Of a DNA stretch of 64,000 nucleotides, positions 28,233 to 38,973 are shown piece after piece. The notes beneath the pieces are model-generated. The model made no database searches and was not told where the DNA came from. It saw only the letters and a list, made by a program, of their open reading frames with translations. This DNA comes from Tritrichomonas musculus (lineage: Eukaryota; Parabasalia; Tritrichomonadida; Tritrichomonadidae). Location: positions 2,294,001 to 2,358,000 of the forward strand of contig JAPFFF010000022.1 of NCBI GenBank assembly GCA_039105265.1, read 5' to 3'. The first letter of the stretch is position 1, and each line of letters begins with the position of its first letter. The position numbers were made by a program, and so were the translations under genes.

Positions 28233-29971
28233 TAATCATGCGTTTTTTACCCAAATTCTATTGGGTTATTGTTTTTTTAACCCTACCCATTGGGTAAGCA
28301 TATTTGGGTAAAAATATTTCAATACTATCAGAAATAATAAAAAAATTAGCTTTTTTTTATTTTTATTACTAGTAAATATCATATTTTTCTAATTATTATA
28401 ATAAAAAATTCAAAATTTATTGATATATTTATAAAAAAAAAGTATTTATTTAATTATATACGTTAAATAAAATTAAATAACTTTGTTTGGGTAAATTACC
28501 CAAAACCCAAAGGTGAATTATTTAACCATATGCCTCTGAAATTTTGGCCTTTTTAGGTAAATTGGTTAGCTGGTATTTTAACCCAACAAATTCAATAGAT
28601 TTCCCCAATGGCAAAAGTGGTCAATTTAAGGTTAAAACTTGTTTAGTATTTAAATCATGAATTTTATATATTTATTGGAGTATAGATGAATAATTGATGA
28701 ATTACATATGTGGACAAGTTACAAATCTAGACCGATTATAGATGTAGGTTAATTATGAACGAAGACAAATTACAGATGAAAGTTATTTACAGATCTCGAT
28801 GAATTGCAAATGAGTATCTATTACAGATGAATTTGGATTAGTGATTAATTGCATACGTAGACGAATTGTAGATGGATATTAATTACAAATGAACACAAAT
28901 TGCATATATAGATTAATTATAGATATAGATAAGTTATAAACTTAGATGAATTACACTCGAGAGTTAATTACAGATAAAAGTTAATCAAAAGCGAGAACGA
29001 ATTGGAGATAAATTGCATATTACGACTCACAGATCTAAATTAATTGCAAATGGAGATGATTCATTGGCGAAGATTAATTACAGATTTAGATAAATCCTAG
29101 ATAAAGACTAATTACAGATGAATTACATTATGTAAACAAATCACAGTCTAGATGGATTGCAGATGTTGATTAATTGCAAACATAATCGTATTACAGATGC
29201 AAATTGCTTAGTTTTCTTTCTTTTTTGCAGGTTGGATTAGAGCAAAATTAAAAAAACTTCTCATTTAATTATTTTTAGAAGCTCCTTTCGATTGAATCAT
29301 TTTATCATTTAATTCCTTTAACTCTTTTAACTCAGATACCTTCATAATACTAGCACAGAATTGTTTTTTATAATTTTTTTTATAATTCTTTTTGTTATTT
29401 TCTTTTTTCTTTATTTTTTTAAAAGATATGAAGAATGAATAATATATTATTTGTCTGATTATCCAAAATTGGGTTGAATTTTTAATAGTGTTAATCCAAT
29501 TATTATTATAAATTATATGATTCAATTATTTAATTGCATGAACAATTTCATTTTAAGATACTGAAAATACCATAAAATAAAAAAAAAAATCATTGCTTAA
29601 TATTTTGAACTTTATACCTTATTACCTATTTTATATCTTAGTAAAACTAATTACACCATATTTTTTAAAAAAACTCAAATTTTTTATTATATTAATATTA
29701 AAAATAATACTTGTATTTTTTAAAAAAAAACAAGAATACTTTATTTTAAACATGCTATTTTCATGAAAAATGGACAATTATATATTATTTTATTGGTAAT
29801 TAATTGAATTTATTTTTAATACACTAAATAATAAACAATTTTTAAAATTTAATACCTGTCAATATAAGGTGCAAATATACGTTTATGAAAAAATAACTTT
29901 TTGAATACTGGGTAAGAATTGAATGGTTGGGTAAAATTTTGTTACCCAAATTCACCCAAATCGCATGATTA
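28233..29971. mobile_element. Mariner-like non-autonomous element flanked by TA
   Basis: Left end TA followed by atcatgcg and ttttacccaaattc; right end tttgggt-type complement with cgcatgat followed by TA. The body spans 28235-29969, about 1735 bp. TA duplication and short terminal repeats beginning after it fit the Tc1/mariner superfamily. No transposase frame is present. Several ttgggt/acccaa motifs repeat near both ends. It lies in the right arm of element F. Confidence 0.65.
28660..29210. repeat. Degenerate short-period repeat of (g)aattacagatg type
   Basis: About 550 bases in which aattacagatg, aattgcagatg and gattaattgcaaa variants recur every 15-35 bases with changing spacers. No fixed unit length or unique spacers, so neither CRISPR nor a clean satellite. 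It lies inside the TA-flanked element. The rest of that element (29211-29969) shows no gene that I can support. Confidence 0.65.
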
Positions 29972-30259
29972 GTGTTGTGTTTTCTATGATAAGTAGATGT
30001 TTGTATGTTTACTAGGTTCTTAATGGTATTATACTTATGAAGGTAAATATTTGGTCACGTTACTGACACAAAATCTGACGCCTAGTATAGAAGCTTGTGG
30101 AAATTGTGTCATAGCGTGACAGAATTGACACAAGGTATAGGCAGAGGGAACATAGCGACCGCGGCCGTATGCGAAGCTCCAAGCGAAGGCGTGCCTGAGC
30201 TTGGCTGCGGAGTGTATAGGCTGGGGGAGAGTATCGACCACTGCCTATACTTAACTACT
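29972..30259. repeat. Right terminal region of element F, GC-rich with direct repeats
   Basis: Two related units, gtataggcagagggaacatagcgacc near 30137 and gtataggctgggggagagtatcgacc near 30215, are separated by a GC-rich segment, and the region ends ctgcctatacttaactact. This is far more GC-rich than its surroundings. The terminal repeats of E and B likewise contain GC-rich tandem units. Confidence 0.55.
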
Positions 30260-30600
30260 ATTTAAATTTAATTCAAAATCTTTTTAAATAATAATTCAAC
30301 TACATTTTCTAAAAAATCATTTTTAGTAAAAGTGAAGTGAATTTTCTCCAGCTGTAAGGAATTAAACAAAAAAAGGGCAACGTTACGATATGCACAAGAG
30401 GTAATATAATTTATATACTAAATATCAAAGTCATTGTTAAAAATGGGATGATACTTATGACCATTGCAATAATTGAATACTTTTTTGAATGATCTTTATC
30501 AAAAATTCAATGTTTTTTTAAAAAATGTATATCACATAAAAAAATAACATTAAAACATTTGACCTTAACGTTTTCCTAAAAAAACTGATCATTAGTTCTA
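30260..30600. other. AT-rich spacer upstream of the glycosyltransferase
   Basis: No coding frame or clear repeat. The bases just before the ATG read tgatcattagttcta; the tcatta core loosely resembles the parabasalid initiator (TCA+1 followed by pyrimidine and T/A), which normally lies within about 20 bases of the start codon. This is weak evidence for a promoter. Confidence 0.4.
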
Positions 30601-31650
30601 ATGAAAAAATTTCATTCTACTTATTTAGTTTTTCTTCTTTACTTTTTCATAATTTTTTTAAAAGCTATTTTCATTAAAATTGATTATTATTATAAAAATA
30701 TTTTTGAAGCTTTTTGTAATCCAACAATTCCTGTTTCAATTATAGTTCCTATTTTTAATAAGCTAAATTATTTAAATAGAAGTTTCACATCTCTTCAATT
30801 GCAAACCCTTAAAAAAATTCAGATCATAGCTATTGATGATTACTCCTCTGATAACTCTTCTTTATTTGTTTTATCTTTAATGAAAAATGATCATCGCATT
30901 AAACTAATTCAACATACATCGAATAGAGGGACTTGCCTTTCTAGAATTCATGGTGTTTTATCTTCAAATGGTGTTTATATATTATCCCTTGACCCCGACG
31001 ATATGATGTATTCAAACGCCGCAGAACAAACATATCAAAGTGCTATGAAATCAAATGCTGATATTTTAGAATTCAGAATCGAAGGAAGATACTCAAAAGG
31101 CATTGCAAAAAATTGGATTCCTTGTCATTTCAATTATTCAACAAATAAAGTTCTACTCGACAAATTCTTAAAGTTTAATTTTGGACTAGTAAATTGGAAT
31201 ACCTGTAAAAAAATAATAAGAGGGAAATTATACAAGCATTCAATGTATTTTTTGCTGCCTTATGTCAAAAGAAAAAAAATAAATAATGCTGAAGATCTTC
31301 TTCATTGTGGTATTATTTTTTTGTTTATGAAAAAATTTGTTTGTACGCAAATATTGGCTTATATTTATTTTTTATCAAATAAGGATTCATCTTCTCGGTT
31401 GACCTATCAATCCAAAACTCAAAATCTTAATCAATTAACATACGTTAAATATCTTATTCAATATTTTTATGCAAACAGAATGAATCCATTTAAATGTAAT
31501 TTAAAAAATTTTCTCACTAATAAAACTCATCTTAAGATTTATGACAATATTACAAATATTCCCATACAGATAAAATTAAAATGTTTCTATAAAATTCCAG
31601 GTATCATTTCTTATAATAAAAATGATTATTGTGAAATAATTTCATCATAA
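30601..31650 (+). CDS. Family-2 glycosyltransferase with N-terminal membrane anchor (host gene)
   Basis: 349 residues. An N-terminal hydrophobic anchor (about 7-24) places it in the secretory membrane. The GT-A domain begins PVSIIVPIFNKLNYLNRSF (about 45), has the IIAIDDYSSDNSS nucleotide-binding strand (about 79-91), NRGTCLSRIHGVL (about 113-125) and the metal-binding LDPDDM (about 135-140). It probably transfers a sugar from a nucleotide-sugar donor onto a surface or secreted glycan; the acceptor is unknown. The NRGTxxSR...GVL...LDPDD pattern is typical of the expanded GT2 family I associate with trichomonads. No virus-like neighbours share its style, so it marks host DNA between elements F and B. 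Confidence 0.75.
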   Translation: MKKFHSTYLVFLLYFFIIFLKAIFIKIDYYYKNIFEAFCNPTIPVSIIVPIFNKLNYLNRSFTSLQLQTLKKIQIIAIDDYSSDNSSLFVLSLMKNDHRIKLIQHTSNRGTCLSRIHGVLSSNGVYILSLDPDDMMYSNAAEQTYQSAMKSNADILEFRIEGRYSKGIAKNWIPCHFNYSTNKVLLDKFLKFNFGLVNWNTCKKIIRGKLYKHSMYFLLPYVKRKKINNAEDLLHCGIIFLFMKKFVCTQILAYIYFLSNKDSSSRLTYQSKTQNLNQLTYVKYLIQYFYANRMNPFKCNLKNFLTNKTHLKIYDNITNIPIQIKLKCFYKIPGIISYNKNDYCEIISS

Positions 31651-32934
31651 AATATTTCTGAAATACATATTTGATGAATTCATTATTCAATGATTTGAGA
31701 AGGGTGGAAAGTATACAGTTTACATGTCGTTTACAAGCTCTATGGTATATACCATCACTGGACAGACCTCATATTTTATATATGTCTGCCTCATATTAAT
31801 TGTGGGGAAACACAAAATTAGAAAGAATAGAGCTTGTAAACGACCTTTATAACAAATTGAATATATACCGTATATTGCATTATGTTTCGTGGTTACGGTC
31901 GCCCAAAATGAAAATATGAAAGTTTTCCTTTCAATTACAAAAGAAAAACTTATTTCCTTCAAGATTGAGTACTCAATCTTCATTGGAATGATTTGCATCC
32001 AAATTATAATATATTTATCTTTTTAAGGATGACCTATTGTGAAAACACATACAAATAATTGATAGAGTAATTCTATAAACCTTTAATTTAAGGTTTTATA
32101 TAAAATTGCGGTTACCCTCAATTTTGAATGCCCCCTTGAAAATCAAATTCAATTTTTTCTGATAAAAGTACCGATTTCGAGATCACGATCAATAAATAAA
32201 ATCATTAAAATCGATATGCGCCATTATATTATATATCATCAAACATGATTAGTTTACTGATTTATTTTGAGTCCTAGAAAGAATAGTTAGATTATTTTTA
32301 CATATAATATATTTTTTTAAACTTTTGTTTTTGGTTTGAAATATGATAATAATATTGAAATTGCGAATTTGTAAATGTTTTTGAGTGTCTAGCATGAAAT
32401 TTTTAGTTTTCAACTTATCTTATTGATATCTTTTACCATATAATCCAGTTCATTAAAATAGTAAAAGAAAAAAGATCTTCCTGATATTTGTTAAACTTAA
32501 GTATACATAAATTAGCACTAATAACTGAAATTTTAGATAATTTTTTGACATTAGAAAATTAGTAATTTCTAATAGAAAATGCAAATATGATTATATTTAT
32601 TATCATGCCTAATGGTTTATACAATACATAACATTTGATTTGAAAGTTTTTGAATATAGATAACTAATCAATAATTTGGAATAATTGAAAAATATTCATA
32701 ATTAAATATAGATAATTAGTTTACAACTTTGATAAATAATATATTTATTAAATTAAAATCATATAGATGATTTAAATGTTGAGATAAATAAAAAACAAAG
32801 ATTAAAATATTGAATAGTTTACATATTATGTTTTCTGAGTTTAAAAACCTTACTTTAATTCTTCAGAAAAAACCTTATACTTCTTGATAGCTCTCAATCG
32901 TTTTCAAAAAGTTCATTTATATTAGTAAATATAT
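31651..32934. other. Host intergenic region with a 16-bp inverted repeat pair
   Basis: GTCGTTTACAAGCTCT at 31726-31741 and its exact complement at 31829-31844 flank about 87 bases containing a ggtatatacc palindrome and cagac/gtctg arms. A minus-strand open frame (31720-31998) covers it but lacks any protein-like signature. The rest of the spacer is AT-rich without identified features. Confidence 0.5.
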
Positions 32935-33152
32935 AGTAGTATATACTAGTCGGTTTCCGCTGGGCACGTAGCCCAAGCGTCAACACGAACTAGTTAAAAA
33001 AAAAAAAAAAAATAAAAAATAAAAAATAAAAATAAAAAAAAACAAGAAAACTAACGCGCGATATAATCATAAATCATTTAATAAACTATAATCATTGAAC
33101 ATACATAAATGTTTTTTGTATTTTGAAATTCAATTAATAATTAATATCATTT

Positions 33153-33191
33153 AATGACAACTTTTTGAGCAAAGCTCAAAAAGTTGTCATT
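33153..33191. repeat. Perfect 18-bp-stem hairpin with AAA loop
   Basis: AATGACAACTTTTTGAGC, loop AAA, then the exact complement. The core ACTTTTTGAGC is shared with the second hairpin about 100 bases downstream. Confidence 0.85.
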
Positions 33192-33289
33192 CTTGAGATC
33201 TATTAGGTATAATATTTCATTTGTTTTCTTCATGGAAGTTGATTTATGTAAGTTTTGAAAAGAAATCAAATTTGAAAATAATAAAGGGC

Positions 33290-33316
33290 CACTTTTTGAG
33301 CTTCGCTCAAAAAGTG
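33290..33316. repeat. Perfect 12-bp-stem hairpin with TTC loop
   Basis: CACTTTTTGAGC, loop TTC, then the exact complement. Same stem core as the 33153 hairpin with a different loop. Confidence 0.85.
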
Positions 33317-33840
33317 TCTATGCTTTAGATGATAATGGCGTAATAATATATTTTTCTCTCAAGAACATTGTTCTATTTTAAGCAAGTATTCTATAAAAAC
33401 AAACGATTAAAATAAATAGAAAAATAATTGAGGGTCAATTTGGTTTCTCTTGTCATAAACATTTTGCATCAAAAAGTTATTTTATTTTTTATCTTTAAGA
33501 AAAAGTTATGTTTTATTTTTTGCTCCAAGAAAAAGTTCATGATTATTTTTCACTCTATCAAATTGAGGAAACTTTTTGACCGAAAAAAAATCAAAATAAA
33601 CAAAAAAAAATTAAATATACTATATGATAAAAAATAAAAAATAAAAAAAAAATTTCTTCTTCTTCTTTTCTTGTTATCCCACCCACCCACCTCAATGCCC
33701 ACCATCTATGAAACGGCACAGGGCCCACCCAATGCTCACCATCTATGAAACGTCTTAAGTATCCCACCCACCCACCTCAATGCCAACCATCTATGAAACG
33801 GCACAGGTACCTGCCCCGAGAATCTCGTACCTATTTCTTT

Positions 33841-34293
33841 CTATATGTAAATGTCATTTATGCCACTCAAAGGCTTCACTAACGACTATGAGATACTGAA
33901 TAGGTACCCCTTTACTATAAGACGTAAGAGTAATCATTTTATATGCAAAGATGCAAAACATATAAAGGGGTATATACGACTATGTCTAAATGGCAACTAC
34001 TACTTGAAACATGAGTAGTGTAGTATGTGCGTATTGGGGGTCAGATAATAAATCACATCTGGCGGCCTACCCCATGTTAGTCGCTCAAGGGTTTCATGCG
34101 ATTTTCCTTATTTTCTAACCCATTTTCAGAACTCAAGGTTTTCTAGCTCACTGTCTACAACACTGTGAGCCCCAACTATGAAACTCAATGATTTCTAGCA
34201 CTTTTTTAGAGTCGAATAATTTGAGCCTCCAATTGACAGCCATAAATTTTAAATCCATCGATTATCAAAAATTAATTTTTTATTTCCACCCAA
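33841..34293. other. Spacer between B terminal repeat and PolB
   Basis: No gene. Around 34040-34080 an imperfect hairpin-like segment (gggggtcagat ... atctggcggcctacccc) resembles a segment near 12290-12330 in E, another link between the two elements. The sequence directly before PolB, tttttatttccac, also occurs before the terminal-repeat gene of C (44378) and may be a promoter-like motif. Confidence 0.4.
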
Positions 34294-37200
34294 ATGCGAT
34301 ACGATTACCAATCACTTAAAAATATTAGTAATGATGATATTGTTGAATTAATCAATTCTATCAATACACTTTTCAATGCAAATCTACCAATTACAACAAC
34401 TGCTAAAACAGAAGCTTGGAATAGAAGGAAAAACGTAGAGGTATTATGTGATTGGCTTAATAATCGTAATGCCCACAGATTTATTAAAAATGATTTACCA
34501 AATGCAGAAGAAATAGATAGTTTCATTATACATGTGCATAAACTTAAACGAATATTGGATGATTCACATGAACAGCACTACCAAGATATACTCAAACGTG
34601 ATGATTACTTTGAAGAAGATATTAATGAAGAAGATGAACGCTATTTCAACACAAAACAACAACAAATCGAGAGAGAATTCGAGATAAAAGAAGCTATTAA
34701 TAGGGCTTATGAAGCAGTTGATGATGCAATACAATTAATCAAAGAACAAAAACATCCAGTTTTACAGAAGACTGAGAGATTAATTATCCCTGAGGCTCCA
34801 TTAATCAAAAATCATCAAAAACAATACTTTCCAGAGAATGAAGAAATATATGAATACCTCAATAAATGCGCACACAATTTCACATCAAAACATAGTGATT
34901 TCCTTATGATTAATGAGCCACATGATTTCGATAGAGCTGTAAATGAATGGAATCACTATAATAAATATCCATCTAAAAATACTATACAACGCAAAGACAG
35001 TGGCAAGCCGATAACAACATATTATTTCAATCAAGTTGCATCATTAGATAATATCTTTGAGTGTCTTCACAATGTATACAAGAAAGAGCTGAAACCATTT
35101 AAGGTTCATTTTCAACTATCAGGAGTCTTCGAAACATACACTTATGATTTTGAATCATTAGAAGAGAAATACGATTATAAAGCTAAAGACATTATTTGGA
35201 AAAACTATCAATCAATGATACCTATAATTATCAGTAAACTTGAAGACCTTGATATTGTTAAACTCTATATTGAATCTGTTTTACACTCTTATGAGACAGA
35301 ATCATCAAGCACAAAACTTATATTAGTTGGTTCAATAGCTTTCACAGTTTCAAGAATGAGAAGAATAACCGGTCGTATAAAGGATTTGCCAATCGAATTC
35401 ATCAAAAATGATTTCATTATTGCTGACAATGAAGATGATAAACTATGTTTCTTCAGATTCTTAGCTGTATGTTTAAATGAAGAACTAGCAAATACCAAAA
35501 AATATAAAACTAAAGAACGAACTAAAATCGCTAAGAAACTACTTCTTAAAGAACATAATATTATATACAACACAAAGATTCCAAATGAAGGTAAGAAAAT
35601 ACTTAATGAATTCGAAGGTGTTTCAATGGAGCAAATGAAAGATTTAGCACAAAAGAATCACATTAATGCTAACATATATGAGTTTCACAAGACAGATTCT
35701 GAGCAATATTATGATTTATCAGAGCAGTGGTTTTTCGATAAAACATTTACAACATATTCTGCATTACTTTTCACTCAAAATCAAATCATCCATATAATGT
35801 ACATTAAGAATCCTGAAAAGCTTACCCAAATACATATCTGCCCAAAATGTAATTCATATATTCATTATGGTTCAAAGAATTTTAACAGGTTTGATTCTCA
35901 TGTTAAACACTGTGATGGTGTATTTAAAAAGAACTTCATACCAGTTAAAGAAGCTTTACCTTATTGTCCTCACATATTGAATAACCCTGTTTATGAATAC
36001 TGTTTAGCATACAATCTTCAATGGAAACCTGAAATATACTATATAACATATGATTTCGAAACAATGGAGCAATCAATAAATAAATCAATCTCTGATTCAA
36101 CAACAATAAATTCAAGGTTAATTCCGTTATCAGTTTCATCTTGTGTGAAATCATCAAACGGCTTGAAAACAAAGAATTTCTCATTAAGAGACTCTCAAGA
36201 GTTCATACCACAATGGATAAAATGGTTGTTCGAGCAATCAATGAAAGTCTATGCAGATAAGATATCATATTATGAATCATTCTTACCAGATACCTCTATT
36301 AACAAAAATATGAATGTAATTACTGTATTAGGGTTTAACTCATCACGTTTTGACAGCAATTTATTTAAACAATATTTTAATCATTCTTTCTGGAAAGTCG
36401 AACAAAATTCAATAATTGGCACCCTATCTTCATTAAAACAATTCATTCTCACATCAGATAATCATCCAACTAAATTGAGATTCATAGATGCTCAATCATT
36501 TGTTGCAGGAGGTACATTAAAGCAATTTGGCGAAGATTTTGGCAACGTAATCGTTGACTCAAACGTGAGCGTTTGTGGTGGTATCAATGAATTGCAAAGC
36601 AATTCCCAAGCTAAAGCTTGTGATATAAAAGGTGTGTTTCCTTACGAAGCAATCAACGACAAGAACTACAATGAAGTATTATCAAAATCAGAACCATTTT
36701 CATATGATGATTTTTATAGCTATCTCAATCAAAAGAATCCTCTCACTAAAGAAGAATATGATGCTTATTTTGAAGATTCAAAACGTTTTGCAACACGATG
36801 GGACTACCTATTAGCATACAATGATAATGATGTTGAAATGATGATTAAACCTATTGATAATCTAATAGCACTCAATGCTCAATACAACGTTGATTTACTT
36901 TCAAATCTCTCATTATCAAAGAATGCTTCGTGCATCAAATATGCTTTGGCTTATAAAGATTTTAATCCAAGGAACAACATTGGGATTACAAATAAATACA
37001 ATACATTCAAACCAAGCAAGAAATGGTGGCAATATAAATGTGATAGTTATTATAACCAAGATGAGAAATACAATAGATTAAACCCTAAAAAACCACAACG
37101 AGATTTAACAAAATGTGTGTCAGAAAATGATTTCGAAGCTTTTATGAAAATGTATGACGACCCAAATAAAGGGAGATGCCATTTATGTCATGAACATTTT

Positions 37201-38934
37201 ACTTATCAAAATAAGCCTACATTAGATAGAATTGACAATAATAAAGGTCACCAAATTGATAACTGCTTATTAGCATGTGCTGAATGTAATAAACTTCGTA
37301 AACGTGATGACCCTAAAATAACAGCTCTAAGAATCCAATTAAAAAAATATTGTAAATTACATCATTTACCAACACTCATCAACGATGAACGTGAATATTA
37401 TTCAATAAGAAATGCTATCACAGGAGGACTCTCTAATGTAATGCATCGAGTAAACATTAAAGATGAGACTCATATTAATAAATTTCGCTATATTGACAAT
37501 AAAGGAGTTTTGTCATATGATACTTCTAATGTTCAATCTCATGTTGTTGGTATCGATTTTAATTCTTTGTATCCATCATCATTCTCATCTTGTAAACATG
37601 AATTTAATAAGTATCATGGAGGTATAACGTATATGCCTGGAGCATTTATTAGACGAATTGATGTTAAAGATAAAGCTTCAAAAAAGAGATGCCTCGATAT
37701 CATAACAAACTCATCAAGATTCTCAAATAAACCATCATATTTGTTCTACGCTGAAGTTAAACTAAAATGTCCCACCTCAAAGATAAACTATTTTATCAAT
37801 TTCCCTCCTGTGTTTCGCAATATCAATATCAAAAACGATGAATCAACAATTGGTACTTATATGTACAATTACATGAAAACAAATAAATTAACTTCTACAG
37901 ATATGGAAGAACGCAAGCTTACAATGCTTCTTGATACTCATGATGAATACATGATTTTCTCAAATTATTATCTCTGGTTTCTGTTAGACCACGGATTGAT
38001 TATTGATGATGTTAAATCTGTTTCACAATATGAAGCTCATACAGGATTTAATGAATTTGTTAGCACTTTTATGCAAAAACGTCAGGATATTATCTCAGGA
38101 AAAACAAAGGGTAATGAGAAATTTTATAAAATATCTATGAACGGTTCATATGGATATGATGGGATGAACTCTGAGAAATTCAGTAAAGTCAAGATATGTG
38201 ATGCAAATAAAGCTTATCAATATATCATCTCTCAAACTTATATGGGTGGAGCACAATTAAGTGATAATACATTTTTAATTCAACAATCACCCAAATCATA
38301 TCATTGCAATACATGCATTCAAGAATCATTGTGGACTCTTGATAACGCAAAGTTTTGGTATCTCACATTTTATTACGATTTTATGAATAATTGTTTTGAT
38401 ATGGATAGACTACATTTTATAGAAATGGATTCTGATAGATTATATTTAGAAGTAGATGGAAATCCAAATGAAGGTCCTGAACAATTATTTGATTACGTTA
38501 TTAAAAACAAAGAGTTCTACAACAAGCATGTTTACAAATTCTTACCAAATCCTAACATCAACACCATAGCAGACGAAAAAAAGATATTGGGATGTGCCAT
38601 TGAAAGAACGGGAGATAATATGATTGCTCTAGCTCCTAAATGCTATACTATATTTAACAATAATGGACAAACAAAAGCATTGAAACTCAAAGGTATATCT
38701 TTAAAGAAGAACCATATTGTGTCTTCTGATTACAAATCTATTATTGACAATCAATCAACTAAGATTGGTAAGAACATAAATCTTCAGATGCAAAACAATA
38801 AAATGAGTAAAATAACGGTAAACAAGAATGCTCTCACAGGATGTCATATAAAGATGATTGTATTGCCAAATCAATCATGTGCGCCTTTTGTTCCTAATCT
38901 AACTGCTTATGACTATTTTATACAAAATGATTAA
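34294..38934 (+). CDS. polB: Multidomain protein-primed DNA polymerase B (element B)
   Basis: 1546 residues with the same architecture as the A/D and C enzymes: OTU-like stretch from NEDDKLCFFRFLAVC (about 380), zinc finger CPKC...HVKHC (about 515-540), exonuclease motif DFET (about 585), HNH-like insert CHLC...LDRIDNNKGHQIDN...CAECN (about 961-1000), motif A DFNSLYPSSF (about 1088), motif B KISMNGSYGYDG (about 1278), and an acidic motif C region (about 1376). Between DFG and KGVFPYE, near residues 752-778, it has about 22 more residues than its relatives; that insert is encoded by three consecutive hairpins. Only a single copy of the N-terminal repeat of the A/D enzyme is present. Confidence 0.9.
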   Translation: MRYDYQSLKNISNDDIVELINSINTLFNANLPITTTAKTEAWNRRKNVEVLCDWLNNRNAHRFIKNDLPNAEEIDSFIIHVHKLKRILDDSHEQHYQDILKRDDYFEEDINEEDERYFNTKQQQIEREFEIKEAINRAYEAVDDAIQLIKEQKHPVLQKTERLIIPEAPLIKNHQKQYFPENEEIYEYLNKCAHNFTSKHSDFLMINEPHDFDRAVNEWNHYNKYPSKNTIQRKDSGKPITTYYFNQVASLDNIFECLHNVYKKELKPFKVHFQLSGVFETYTYDFESLEEKYDYKAKDIIWKNYQSMIPIIISKLEDLDIVKLYIESVLHSYETESSSTKLILVGSIAFTVSRMRRITGRIKDLPIEFIKNDFIIADNEDDKLCFFRFLAVCLNEELANTKKYKTKERTKIAKKLLLKEHNIIYNTKIPNEGKKILNEFEGVSMEQMKDLAQKNHINANIYEFHKTDSEQYYDLSEQWFFDKTFTTYSALLFTQNQIIHIMYIKNPEKLTQIHICPKCNSYIHYGSKNFNRFDSHVKHCDGVFKKNFIPVKEALPYCPHILNNPVYEYCLAYNLQWKPEIYYITYDFETMEQSINKSISDSTTINSRLIPLSVSSCVKSSNGLKTKNFSLRDSQEFIPQWIKWLFEQSMKVYADKISYYESFLPDTSINKNMNVITVLGFNSSRFDSNLFKQYFNHSFWKVEQNSIIGTLSSLKQFILTSDNHPTKLRFIDAQSFVAGGTLKQFGEDFGNVIVDSNVSVCGGINELQSNSQAKACDIKGVFPYEAINDKNYNEVLSKSEPFSYDDFYSYLNQKNPLTKEEYDAYFEDSKRFATRWDYLLAYNDNDVEMMIKPIDNLIALNAQYNVDLLSNLSLSKNASCIKYALAYKDFNPRNNIGITNKYNTFKPSKKWWQYKCDSYYNQDEKYNRLNPKKPQRDLTKCVSENDFEAFMKMYDDPNKGRCHLCHEHFTYQNKPTLDRIDNNKGHQIDNCLLACAECNKLRKRDDPKITALRIQLKKYCKLHHLPTLINDEREYYSIRNAITGGLSNVMHRVNIKDETHINKFRYIDNKGVLSYDTSNVQSHVVGIDFNSLYPSSFSSCKHEFNKYHGGITYMPGAFIRRIDVKDKASKKRCLDIITNSSRFSNKPSYLFYAEVKLKCPTSKINYFINFPPVFRNINIKNDESTIGTYMYNYMKTNKLTSTDMEERKLTMLLDTHDEYMIFSNYYLWFLLDHGLIIDDVKSVSQYEAHTGFNEFVSTFMQKRQDIISGKTKGNEKFYKISMNGSYGYDGMNSEKFSKVKICDANKAYQYIISQTYMGGAQLSDNTFLIQQSPKSYHCNTCIQESLWTLDNAKFWYLTFYYDFMNNCFDMDRLHFIEMDSDRLYLEVDGNPNEGPEQLFDYVIKNKEFYNKHVYKFLPNPNINTIADEKKILGCAIERTGDNMIALAPKCYTIFNNNGQTKALKLKGISLKKNHIVSSDYKSIIDNQSTKIGKNINLQMQNNKMSKITVNKNALTGCHIKMIVLPNQSCAPFVPNLTAYDYFIQND
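36546..36624 (+). repeat. In-frame triple-hairpin insert in element B PolB
   Basis: Three adjacent stems: AAACG-TGAG-CGTTT (36561-36574), GAATTGC-AAA-GCAATTC (36589-36605) and CAAGCT-AA-AGCTTG (36607-36620). The A/D and C polymerases lack these residues at the same place, so this is an insertion that keeps the frame. A related copy lies in the 144-aa gene at 39861-39934. Confidence 0.75.
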
Positions 38935-38973
38935 ATCAATATTTTTTTAAAATTATTTCAAATCTAATAAGAC

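Larger units (their letters stand above)
21615..30259. mobile_element. Element F, older fragmentary Polinton
   Basis: Contains a 241-aa gene, two small genes, a fibre gene and an SF2 helicase in two pieces. The right end is proposed at 30259: the complement begins AGTAGTTAAGTATAGGC, sharing AGTAGT with other termini, and plain AT-rich DNA follows. It is interrupted by A/D on the left, by an AT-rich insert with a foldback MITE inside the helicase, and by a mariner-like element in its right arm. No polymerase, integrase or capsid gene of F lies in the window. It looks broken, with several interruptions. Confidence 0.55.
32935..33840. repeat. Left terminal region of element B with tandem GC-rich units
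   Basis: The outer end carries cggtttccgctggg and cgtcaacacgaac, then A/T-rich sequence with two hairpins, then three units around catctatgaaacggcacagg (about 33690-33810) ending in cgagaatctcgtacctat. All components recur inverted at the right end of E. Compared with E, this region has roughly 600 extra bases between the outer end and the tandem units, which is where the hairpins lie. No gene is seen here. Confidence 0.7.

Noticed and set aside
28660-29210. Regular aattacagatg repeats as a possible CRISPR or gene array
   Set aside because: No constant unit length, no unique spacers and no associated genes.
29265-29525. 86-aa minus-strand frame inside the TA-flanked element
   Set aside because: Asn/Lys/Ile-rich low-complexity translation, no transposase motif.
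30130-30240. GC-rich segment as a possible tRNA or structured RNA gene
   Set aside because: No cloverleaf or TTCGA-type arm could be fitted; direct repeats explain the composition.
30035-30241. Minus-strand 68-aa frame in the GC-rich right end of element F
   Set aside because: It spans two direct repeats and has no protein-like signature; better explained as terminal repeat sequence.
31720-31998. Minus-strand 92-aa frame after the glycosyltransferase
   Set aside because: Covers an inverted repeat and shows no domain or coding bias.
33428-33637. 69-aa frame in the B terminal region
   Set aside because: Lys/Phe/Ile-only composition of AT-rich DNA with no homologue in E at the same place.
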